DNA of 34,381 bases from a virus: positions 1 through 34,381 of IMG/VR virus record IMGVR_UViG_3300010354_000286. One strand, written 5' to 3'. The notes beneath the pieces are model-generated. The model saw nothing but the letters and a program-made list of their open reading frames with translations. It was not told the DNA's origin and made no database searches. The first letter of the stretch is position 1. Each line of letters begins with the position of its first letter. A program made the position numbers and the translations under genes. Positions 1 through 6,655 of the stretch are shown here, in pieces.

Positions 1-526
1 CATCCAGAAATAAAATATTGAATGACATACCACGAACCGCAGAAGCAGAAGTAGAAGCAGCCAAGATCTTACTTCCATTCTCAAGTTCAAGAGAACCTTT
101 ATTCCAAGAAATAATACCTTGTTGCATCCACTTTGGAAGATTTTCATAAGCGGTTTGAAGTCTGTCTAAAAGTTCTCTAGCTGTTGCTGCTTTGTTAGCC
201 AGAATACCTATATTTACGTTATCATTAAATACAGCATAGTGTAATAAAAACGCCACTACAGTGGTCGATTTACCCGTCTGACGAGGCATTTTACAGATAT
301 TGAATCTATGCTTATGAAAATTGCTAATTAATTTTTCTTGGAAATGATATGGAGTAAATGTTTGAAGTCCGTGATCAAGCGTTACAATTTTGACATAATT
401 TTTAGCAAAATAAACAGGATCCTTCATGCATTTAGCAATCTCAAGAACTTGCTCCTCAGTAAATTCATGAGTTGTATTTGCTTTTTTTAATAAAGGATTA
501 CCAAGATATACATCATTACTTGCCAT
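1..526 (-). CDS. 17: terminase large subunit gp17, N-terminal part (cut by window edge)
   Basis: DNA-packaging motor ATPase of the T4 gp17 family; the whole protein would also carry the headful nuclease. Only the first 175 codons are here, reading off the left edge. The translation begins MASNDVYLGNP and holds a Walker A motif, PRQTGKST, at residues 81-88, preceded by a Q-motif-like TPYHFQEK at 58-65. It ends in NILFLD (170-175), the start of Walker B, whose catalytic Glu lies beyond the edge. The start is the ATG at 526-524, 14 nt after the preceding stop, with a weak AGG-containing leader. Walker A comes about 80 residues earlier than in T4 gp17, so the N-terminus is shorter. The nuclease domain cannot be assessed. 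Location next to gp16 supports the call. Confidence 0.95.
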   Translation of the reverse strand, partial: MASNDVYLGNPLLKKANTTHEFTEEQVLEIAKCMKDPVYFAKNYVKIVTLDHGLQTFTPYHFQEKLISNFHKHRFNICKMPRQTGKSTTVVAFLLHYAVFNDNVNIGILANKAATARELLDRLQTAYENLPKWMQQGIISWNKGSLELENGSKILAASTSASAVRGMSFNILFLD

Positions 527-540
527 AATAAACCTACTTA

Positions 541-2520
541 TTAGTTACAATTCCAACGACGAAGTGCTTTATTAATTCTTGAATCCGGATCTCTTGCTGT
601 TTTTGCTGAAGTGAGTTTTGATTTCATACCTTTCATTCTACGGCAGAATGAAGCACGACGCTTTGCTCTTTTGCCAGTGGGATTTTTTTCGGTTACTGCA
701 GTTTTTAATTTTGAACCTGGATTTTCTCTACGATAAGCATTAACTGCTTTTTGACTTAATCCATCAGTTTTGTCTTGACGATTAACTTTTTGCCAATCTT
801 CATCAATTTCAACTTCCTCCCCCATTGCTTTTACATAATTTTTATTAGATCCTAGTTTTGCTGAACTTCCGCCTTGAGAACCACAAACTTGAATCAAAGG
901 TTGTTCTGGTTGAATTTCCGAAATTGAATGATAAACTAATATTGATCCGGGATAAACCTTTTGTAGTTCAGCATTAATTTCTTGACGAGAAGGCATTTTG
1001 ACTTGAGGAAAGAACATTCTCATCGAATAATATTTTCCTCTCCAAGAAAGTGTAACAGCGACAACGTTACCAGTTTGTGCTTGAAGTCTCACTGCCTCTT
1101 TAATTTGGGATTTAAATCCTTTGATTGGTTCGGGTTCAATTAAATCAACAACTTCAGCAAAAGTATTTCCTTCAGCATCTTCAATTGTCACATCTTCTTT
1201 TTTTACGCAGTTTGGATATTTTTTTCCAAACATTGTTTTCATGCCTTTCTTTTCATATCCAGACCAACATTTTTCAGATATAATTTCATCTAAAATTATA
1301 TCAACTAACTTTTGCTCTTCCATTTCTCCGCTAGCAATGTAGTCTGCAGCAGTATCAATATAATCTGCCGCTTTTGTTATTTTAGATTGAACCCAAGCTT
1401 CAAGATCACCTTCACCTTTACCAACTTTTGCTTGAAGTCTTTTTACTGCATTAGCGATAGTTTTTAATTCAGATCTGGCCATAGAATATTCATGATCTTT
1501 AACGGAAACTTTATCCCATGCTTTTTTTCCATAAGAACACTCTGATCTAGTTTCTCTTTTGTTGCATAAAGGACAATATCTTTTCTCTTCGTGCATAGTT
1601 TGCTCTGATTTAGTTCCCCAGTTATTGGCACCAACTTTACGGCATTTAACCAATGCCCCAGAAGCATAGGCACTTGGCCAAACGTCATATCTAGATTTCA
1701 CTTTATGATAACAAGCGTCTTTTTTGCCACTACCTTTTCCCGGTCGGTCTTTTTCTGCTTCGTTAATAATCATGGATTCCTTTAGTTTTGGTTCTGGTTT
1801 TATATAATTTGGGTTCCTTTTCCCCTTAGTAAAAGTTGAAACCAATGTTGGTTTTGCTGCTCCAGATTTTTGTTGTTGATCGGGGTCTTTTTCTCTTTTG
1901 CGACGAACTGCAGACTTAATTAAAGATTCTCCCTTTTCTCCCTTTTTTTTGAGAGCAGCAAGTCTTCCGCTACTAAAACATTTTGGTGTCTTAGTTTCCC
2001 CCGGTTCATTTGCACATGGCGATCCATCTGATTGAACCCAACCGGGTTTTCCATCTTTAGATTTTGATCCCTTAAACCAATGATGAAGATTGCCTTCTTT
2101 CAAGTTAGCAATCCAATCATCTGGAGTTTTATTGTGCTTTTTTACAAAAGAATTATGAAGTTGTTTAGCAGTCATGTCATGTTTTTTCATAATCTGACGC
2201 ATTAGTTTGTCAATAGAATTATATGAAGTATTATGAAGTTTTTTTAGGCCAAACTCAAGATCTTTAACCGCATCATTCTCACACCCACAATGTTCTTTAA
2301 CTTGCGTTTTTGCAGTTTTTTCCATTTTTTTTAGACGGGTATAATAATCAGGAATTTCATCTAAATGCTGAAGAGCAATTTTTTTTGCTAAATCATGATT
2401 TTTTGTATGCTCATGCTCAATTGGCTCTCCAATATCAAGCTGCTTTTGTATAAAAGAAATATCGAGGTGATGTTTCTTTGCTATTTGTTCGATTGTTTTG
2501 TGTGACTTGATAAGAGACAT
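541..2520 (-). CDS. Cys-rich basic mosaic protein of unknown function between gp16 and gp17
   Basis: Unknown function. The 659 residues look like a chain of short modules: an N-terminal helical part (about 5-68) with EHTKN and LDEIPDYYTRL, resembling DUF5661-type domains; a GWVQSDGSPC...CFSSGRLAALKKKG segment (160-196); a KKDACYHKVKSRYDVWPSAYA module (266-302) with paired Cys; a CPLC...C zinc-ribbon-like cluster (316-328); a helical stretch with EAWVQSKITKAADYID (375-389); a second short Cys module (418-438); a mixed alpha/beta part (465-545); and a very basic C-terminus with CRRMKGMKSKL (626-636). I recall such modules as recurrent in marine phage and large-virus proteins, but assign no activity. 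The position suggests a role in packaging or as an internal head protein; this is inference. A late-type box lies 20 nt upstream. Confidence 0.85.
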   Translation of the reverse strand: MSLIKSHKTIEQIAKKHHLDISFIQKQLDIGEPIEHEHTKNHDLAKKIALQHLDEIPDYYTRLKKMEKTAKTQVKEHCGCENDAVKDLEFGLKKLHNTSYNSIDKLMRQIMKKHDMTAKQLHNSFVKKHNKTPDDWIANLKEGNLHHWFKGSKSKDGKPGWVQSDGSPCANEPGETKTPKCFSSGRLAALKKKGEKGESLIKSAVRRKREKDPDQQQKSGAAKPTLVSTFTKGKRNPNYIKPEPKLKESMIINEAEKDRPGKGSGKKDACYHKVKSRYDVWPSAYASGALVKCRKVGANNWGTKSEQTMHEEKRYCPLCNKRETRSECSYGKKAWDKVSVKDHEYSMARSELKTIANAVKRLQAKVGKGEGDLEAWVQSKITKAADYIDTAADYIASGEMEEQKLVDIILDEIISEKCWSGYEKKGMKTMFGKKYPNCVKKEDVTIEDAEGNTFAEVVDLIEPEPIKGFKSQIKEAVRLQAQTGNVVAVTLSWRGKYYSMRMFFPQVKMPSRQEINAELQKVYPGSILVYHSISEIQPEQPLIQVCGSQGGSSAKLGSNKNYVKAMGEEVEIDEDWQKVNRQDKTDGLSQKAVNAYRRENPGSKLKTAVTEKNPTGKRAKRRASFCRRMKGMKSKLTSAKTARDPDSRINKALRRWNCN

Positions 2521-2540
2521 TATTAAAATGAACCTGTATC

Positions 2541-2548
2541 TATTTATT
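2541..2548 (-). promoter_or_regulatory. late-promoter-like box AATAAATA
   Basis: AATAAATA on the minus strand fits NATAAATA, the T4-type late -10 form. It ends 20 nt before the ATG of the 659-residue gene. Its TAA (2546-2544) is also the stop codon of gp16. The call is by motif and spacing only. Confidence 0.5.
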
Positions 2549-2963
2549 GTTCTTTAGACTGTTGCTTGAGTAATTTTGCTAACTCAGCAGTTGATCCGAC
2601 AAAAAGGGCATTATTAACTGTTGTTGGTCCCTTTGGATTTTCTTCTTCAATATCTTTTAATTTTTTTTGAAGATCCATTAATTTGTCTGTGGCATCAGCA
2701 ACATTTTTAATTAATTGACCAGCAACTTCATATGCACGAGGCATTTCTGATTCTTGAGCAAGTTCAAGAATCCCGTTGATTGCCTCTTGACCCTTTTCAA
2801 TTATTGAGTATAAATTTCCTCTAGTATAATCATAGTCTTTTCTAATGTCATCAATTGCAGATGAAGTTTTTTCTATTTTTTCAACTATTGTTTTAGATTC
2901 AATAGGAACTATTTCGCTTTCTATGTTAAAAGTTTCGTTAAGATTATCAAATTTTTTTGTCAT
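2544..2963 (-). CDS. 16: terminase small subunit gp16
   Basis: Recognises DNA and regulates the gp17 packaging motor in T4-type phages. The 139 residues are slightly shorter than T4 gp16 (164). Almost all is predicted helical and highly charged. A central region (about 40-110) has heptad-like hydrophobic spacing, for example YSIIEKGQEAINGILELAQ and ATDKLMDLQKKLKDIEEE, matching the central oligomerisation helices of gp16. The C-terminus (STAELAKLLKQQ) is a short amphipathic helix. It sits between gp15 and the gene before gp17. The start is the ATG at 2963-2961, 15 nt after the gp15 stop. The leader is A-rich with no clear Shine-Dalgarno. Confidence 0.88.
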   Translation of the reverse strand: MTKKFDNLNETFNIESEIVPIESKTIVEKIEKTSSAIDDIRKDYDYTRGNLYSIIEKGQEAINGILELAQESEMPRAYEVAGQLIKNVADATDKLMDLQKKLKDIEEENPKGPTTVNNALFVGSTAELAKLLKQQSKEQ

Positions 2964-2978
2964 TTTATTTTTTTATTA

Positions 2979-3977
2979 TTAATTAAAAGATCCACTAAAA
3001 CCAAAATCATCACCATCTTCAATTAATAAATTATCTGAGTTAGTAATTGATTTAATTTCAGATCCCGCTAAATGAGGAGTAATTGTTGTGTTATCTTTCC
3101 CCCTTTCAACAGTTAAAACATTTCCTGATTTTTGCAATACAAATATTTCTTCTCCTTCTATATCCAAATAAGTATTGATTGCAATAGAACTTGCGTCATT
3201 TACTGTTATGGTAGTATCTGTAACTGATATATCGTTAGTCAAATTAGTTACTACAATTCCGGTATAATTTTGTATTGCTCTTGGATTTGCAGTATAAACA
3301 ACATCTCTCGTGACGGATTTTGTATCTCCAGAAACAAATCCAAGAGAAACTTTTTTGATAACGTCTTTTGTGACAGAAGATATTGGACCAAATAAGTAAG
3401 TTTTTGCAGTGAATCTTAAAGTATAAGTTAAAACTCTTCTTGTATTAAAATCACCTTCATAGTCATCCTGCATAGTTATATTTTCTAAAATAACAGGAAT
3501 GTCTCTTTTTTCATTAATCGTATCAACCAAATCCACAGTTAGCGTGTATGCTGGTTGAAAATATGGTAAAATTTGTTCCACAATTTGAAGAACATCGTCA
3601 TTTAATTTTGACATTATACTCAATTCAAATTGCATATTATATGGAACTGGTAAATATGCTTTTTTAGTTTCTGTGCTATCTTCTGAAGATTTTACTGTAA
3701 AATATTGTGTAGTAGTTGATTTTCTTCCGGGATCGTAAGTTAATCCTGTAAATTCAAAAGACATTCTTGGTAATGTAATTTGAACTGGTTTACTTAGATT
3801 TTCCGATTGATTCAATCTTGCAAGAAATTTTTGAGTTGGTCCATATGCCAAAGGAACTTTAATAATACTGACTACATCATCAGAATTATTTTTGTGTCTA
3901 ATACTTATATTATTGAATAAAGAACCAAAAGAAATTACAGTTCTTCTTAGTATTTCGTGATAAAAATATTCAAACAT
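2979..3977 (-). CDS. 15: tail sheath stabiliser / tail completion protein gp15, with an added C-terminal module
   Basis: Caps the tail and joins it to the neck in T4-type phages. The start MFEYFYHEILRRTVISFGSLF and the body with VPLAYGPTQKFLARL (41-55), PRMSFEF (70-76), QPAYTLTV (141-148) and LRFTAKTYLFGP (187-198) are typical of cyanophage gp15. At 332 residues it is longer than T4 gp15 (272). The excess lies at about 240-313: a beta-rich unit with EGEEIFVLQKSGNVLTVERG and a TPHLAGSEI tail. A related unit is found in the two giant proteins of this window. The last residues (DNLLIEDGDDFGFSG) look like a family C-terminal peptide. A CTAAATA box lies 24 nt upstream of the start. Confidence 0.92.
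   Translation of the reverse strand: MFEYFYHEILRRTVISFGSLFNNISIRHKNNSDDVVSIIKVPLAYGPTQKFLARLNQSENLSKPVQITLPRMSFEFTGLTYDPGRKSTTTQYFTVKSSEDSTETKKAYLPVPYNMQFELSIMSKLNDDVLQIVEQILPYFQPAYTLTVDLVDTINEKRDIPVILENITMQDDYEGDFNTRRVLTYTLRFTAKTYLFGPISSVTKDVIKKVSLGFVSGDTKSVTRDVVYTANPRAIQNYTGIVVTNLTNDISVTDTTITVNDASSIAINTYLDIEGEEIFVLQKSGNVLTVERGKDNTTITPHLAGSEIKSITNSDNLLIEDGDDFGFSGSFN
3038..3258 (-). repeat. module B (GNxLTxxRG...GT/H type) in gp15
   Basis: Residues about 240-313 of gp15 carry the pattern EEI-x-x-x(4-5)-SGN-x-LT-x-x-RG-x(5-6)-T-x-H-x-x-G. Similar units occur in the DUF4815 protein (NEIIGYTGVSGNVLTSITRG, about 7695-7930) and in the giant protein (NNEIMQIRSVGFQTSG, then LIVRRPLLGT and an EHDQ, about 19170-19350). 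This is a protein-level resemblance read by eye. Confidence 0.6.
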
Positions 3978-4001
3978 TTGATTAACTTATGATATAACTA
4001 A

Positions 4002-4009
4002 TATTTAGG
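4002..4009 (-). promoter_or_regulatory. late-promoter-like box CCTAAATA upstream of gp15
   Basis: CCTAAATA on the minus strand ends 24 nt before the gp15 ATG. It differs from NATAAATA at the second base. It lies in the 36-nt spacer after the gp14 stop and is one of the few non-coding stretches in the block. Confidence 0.42.
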
Positions 4010-4013
4010 TAAC

Positions 4014-5405
4014 TTAAGGCATTCCGAAAGGATTAACTTCACTGAAGTCAATAATAGAATCAGATTCTTCTTCAATTGATTTGTTATTGGCATATCCATC
4101 ATCAACTGCAGAAAATTCATCAAAAGAGAATATGGATCTAGAAGCACTTGATTCAGATCCTACAAGTGTTTCTCCTCTTATGAAGTCGCCATCTACATTT
4201 GAAAGTTGAAGTATATTCGTTGTTGAATTCCAATTTTTAACTATAGCAGTAGATCCACTTTGAGAACCTGTCACCACCTCATTAAATACAAAATCTCCTA
4301 TAGAAACAATTGGAGGACTTTCGATAGAAATTGATGGTGGAACCGTATATCCTAATCCAGAATTTGTAATATAAATCGCTGTAATAGAACCGGCAGCAGA
4401 AACAATAGCAGTTGCAGCAGCAGAAACTGATGAGATTCCCGTAAATGTAATTGTCGGGGGAGTAACATATCCAGAACCACCATCTGTTACTGTAATTACT
4501 CCAACAATACCATCTCCAATAGAGGAAATTCCAGTAGCTCCATTCCCCCCTCCACCAATAAATCTAACTGCCGGTGCAACTGTATATCCGTATCCAGAAT
4601 TTACTATTTGAACGCTTTGAACCGATTTTGCATTGGGAAAAATATTGTCATTACAAACCACAATGCCACCAATCATCTGAGCAATTGCTATAGCAGTTTT
4701 ACCTCCAGATGGAGCAGAAGAAATTCCAACAGTAGGTGTGCTTGTATATCCACCTCCACGGTTGGTAACTGTAATATATCGAACTCCACCATTTACGATT
4801 GCTGCAGTTGCAAAAGCTGTTACTGCAGTTCCAACCATAGTGAAATTGACAATATTACCGATATTTTTTGGTACAAGCAATTCATCAATTTCATCAATAG
4901 AAGTATTAACAATTTCATCTTCATACCTAAAGAGTTCACATTTTAAAACATAAGTATATAATCCCTGAAGTTGATAAAATGGTTTTTCATGCTCAACATA
5001 CTTAATTTCAAATAATCTTTTTCCGAGAGGAAAATAAATTAAATCTCCCTCTTTTGGTCGAGATGATACTTTTATATTTGGTTGACTTTTTATAAGCGGT
5101 GAGATATAATTGTTATATCTCTCTCTTGAAATTGTGAGAGTAACTTCATTTAAGGCTTGAATGCCAAATTTCGATAAAATAGTTGGATTATCACCATACC
5201 CCTCATAACTTTCCAAATAAGCTTCAATTGGATATGCATTATTGAATTCTGACTCAATAACTTCTCTTAATACTGTTTTTTCTGTAACAAATTGTCTTGG
5301 AAGATAATAAACTTCAACTCCATACATCCTCAATTGCTCATTGATTAAATCTTGAATAAGGCTTTGTTCTGATTGAGATCCTTGAAGAAAAAATGGATTG
5401 AGCAT
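4014..5405 (-). CDS. 14: neck protein gp14, enlarged by beta-repeat modules
   Basis: Head-completion/neck protein joining head and tail in T4-type phages. Residues 1-185 are the recognisable gp14 core: MLNPFFLQGSQSEQSLIQDL, then GVEVYYLPR (29-37), FGIQALNEVTL (80-90) and LKCELFRYEDE (154-164). The C-terminus SIIDFSEVNPFGMP is also what I know from cyanophage gp14. Between them, about 200-430 is unlike the core. It has a Gly-rich run with four GxGY-type units (GGGY 217, GYGY 271, GSGY 310, GLGY 350), followed by a unit with VVTGSQSGSTAIVKNWNS and RGETLVGSESSA (378-421). At 463 residues it is much longer than T4 gp14 (256). The gene starts 4 nt after the gp13 stop, without a clear Shine-Dalgarno. 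Confidence 0.9.
   Translation of the reverse strand: MLNPFFLQGSQSEQSLIQDLINEQLRMYGVEVYYLPRQFVTEKTVLREVIESEFNNAYPIEAYLESYEGYGDNPTILSKFGIQALNEVTLTISRERYNNYISPLIKSQPNIKVSSRPKEGDLIYFPLGKRLFEIKYVEHEKPFYQLQGLYTYVLKCELFRYEDEIVNTSIDEIDELLVPKNIGNIVNFTMVGTAVTAFATAAIVNGGVRYITVTNRGGGYTSTPTVGISSAPSGGKTAIAIAQMIGGIVVCNDNIFPNAKSVQSVQIVNSGYGYTVAPAVRFIGGGGNGATGISSIGDGIVGVITVTDGGSGYVTPPTITFTGISSVSAAATAIVSAAGSITAIYITNSGLGYTVPPSISIESPPIVSIGDFVFNEVVTGSQSGSTAIVKNWNSTTNILQLSNVDGDFIRGETLVGSESSASRSIFSFDEFSAVDDGYANNKSIEEESDSIIDFSEVNPFGMP
4310..4790 (-). repeat. module A (GxGY beta repeats) inside gp14
   Basis: Residues about 205-365 of gp14 hold four units of the form (V/I)-x-(V/I)-x-x-x-G-x-GY-x-x-x-P-x-(V/I). Glycine/alanine-rich spacers such as GGGGNGATG separate them. 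The same unit occurs in the gp8-like, DUF4815 and giant proteins. The spacing suggests a repeated beta-hairpin fold; that is inference. Confidence 0.75.
4393..4413 (-). repeat. 21-nt DNA repeat, copy 1 (in gp14)
   Basis: Pattern on the plus strand: gcag-N-agaaac-N-at-N-gcagtt. The copies at 17377-17397 and 18610-18630 in the giant gene share 18 of 21 bases in all three. It encodes the TAIVSAAG peptide of module A. Confidence 0.7.
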
Positions 5406-5409
5406 GAGT

Positions 5410-6264
5410 TTATCCGATCATATCGTAAGGTGGAAGTTCGTAAGTATTTGACATTCTTTCCATTAACATGTCAATCTCCCTTTGGGCATCATCATACATT
5501 TGTCTTCCATTCAACTCAACACCCCCTGGAAGTTTGACTCCAGTAAATTTCATCATATTTTGCCCCCATTGCTTTTTAATTAAAGAAGTTAAATATGGTT
5601 TTAGAAAAGAGTCATTCCAAACTTTTGAGTAATCATTTGGATCAAGAGTTGAATAACAATCTATAATAAAAATTTGCCCCTCCGTTACCGATCCCCAGTC
5701 TATATCAAGATACAGTCTATCTTGTCTTTTATTAAATCTTATCTGCTTTTGGGTATTTAATAAGAAATCCAAATCTTCAAGATATGTTTTAACCATAGCG
5801 TAACTCAAAAGTTCAGTTGTTCCCCAATAATAAACATCATTTAAAAATAACTGATACTTAACACTAAACATATTGTGAGTGATTGTATTTGCTCCATCAA
5901 ACATGAATATTTTATTAATTCCTATTATGTTTGGTGGAACTTGTAAATAGTTACTATTTTCATAAAAAGTAAATGTTGTCGCAGTTCCTACTATGTTTGC
6001 TACAGCTGATGTGCTTGCTATACCAACTGAACTTGTAGCTTTGGATCCAAATCCAGCTCTTCCTCTATCAATATCTTCTTGTGTTACTTGATACTTATAA
6101 AATGTTGGATAAACTCCATCAAAATGTCTTTCTTGAAAGAACTGTATAGCATCATCCACTAGATCTTCAATCTGTTCGTCTGCGACATTAATTTCTAAAA
6201 CTGGATATCCCAATTTTCTTTTGCAATAATCAATAAGTTCTTGCCTAGTGGATGGTTGTGCCAT
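5410..6264 (-). CDS. 13: neck protein gp13
   Basis: Head-completion/neck protein that, with gp14, closes the portal after packaging and receives the tail. The N-terminus TRQELIDYCKRKLGYPVLEI (about 6-25), then DEQIEDLVDDAIQFFQERHFDG (29-50), is the hallmark of cyanophage gp13. The rest includes INKIFMFD, YYWGTTELLSYAM and a C-terminal helical part with QWGQNMMKFTGVKLPGGVEL. Its 284 residues compare with 309 in T4. A short Gly/Ser/Thr stretch (SVGIASTSAVANIVGTATT) resembles the G-I/V-G-S/T runs of the giant proteins. The ATG overlaps the stop of the preceding 56-residue gene (TAATG), suggesting translational coupling. Confidence 0.95.
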   Translation of the reverse strand: MAQPSTRQELIDYCKRKLGYPVLEINVADEQIEDLVDDAIQFFQERHFDGVYPTFYKYQVTQEDIDRGRAGFGSKATSSVGIASTSAVANIVGTATTFTFYENSNYLQVPPNIIGINKIFMFDGANTITHNMFSVKYQLFLNDVYYWGTTELLSYAMVKTYLEDLDFLLNTQKQIRFNKRQDRLYLDIDWGSVTEGQIFIIDCYSTLDPNDYSKVWNDSFLKPYLTSLIKKQWGQNMMKFTGVKLPGGVELNGRQMYDDAQREIDMLMERMSNTYELPPYDMIG

Positions 6265-6434
6265 TAGAATTTAAAACTCGCTACTACTTCTTGTTGTTTA
6301 AAATATAATTTGATATAAGATTTTGCTAAACTTTTCAAAGTTTCAATATCATCTATACTATCTATATCTCTAGATATTTTTTCATATTCAAATAATTTAC
6401 TCATATTTTCTATAGAGATATCTTTATGATCCAT
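6264..6434 (-). CDS. conserved small protein, 56 residues, unknown function
   Basis: Translation MDHKDISIENMSKLFEYEKI...VVASFKF. It is acidic/basic mixed and probably all helix. Its ATG overlaps the end of the 74-residue gene by 11 nt and follows a GAGGAA ribosome-binding site. Its stop shares one base with the gp13 start codon (TAATG). I recall a similar short protein just before gp13 in other cyanophages, but no function. Overlaps on both sides and a proper ribosome-binding site support a real gene. Confidence 0.82.
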   Translation of the reverse strand: MDHKDISIENMSKLFEYEKISRDIDSIDDIETLKSLAKSYIKLYFKQQEVVASFKF

Positions 6435-6648
6435 TTGCCAAATTCCTCAGTAAAATTTTAATTTCATCCAAATCATTTTTAATTTGATTGACGTTTTTTT
6501 CCACCTGATCTATCCTTTTATTTTGATTATAAAGTCTTTTATAATTATTTTCATATTCAATATAACCATTTAGGTCATTATTAATAATAGCATTACTTTC
6601 AATATTTCTCATCAAATAGTTTTTATCTTTTACCTTTATGTGTTCCAT
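6424..6648 (-). CDS. small coiled-coil protein, 74 residues, unknown function
   Basis: Translation begins MEHIKVKDKNYLMRNIESNA; the second half (about 42-70) is a heptad-like run, RIDQVEKNVNQIKNDLDEIK followed by ILLRNL, predicted to form a coiled coil. It starts 7 nt after the stop of the DUF4815 gene and overlaps the next gene by 11 nt, so it is probably co-translated with gp13. Cyanophages often carry a small gene of this kind here. A structural or chaperone role would fit the setting, but nothing in the sequence proves it. Confidence 0.82.
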   Translation of the reverse strand: MEHIKVKDKNYLMRNIESNAIINNDLNGYIEYENNYKRLYNQNKRIDQVEKNVNQIKNDLDEIKILLRNLANGS

Positions 6649-6655
6649 AGTTTAA

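Noticed and set aside
4608-4953. Plus-strand open frames over gp14
   Set aside because: Shadows of the Gly/Ser repeat coding on the other strand; Cys/Ser-rich low-complexity translation.
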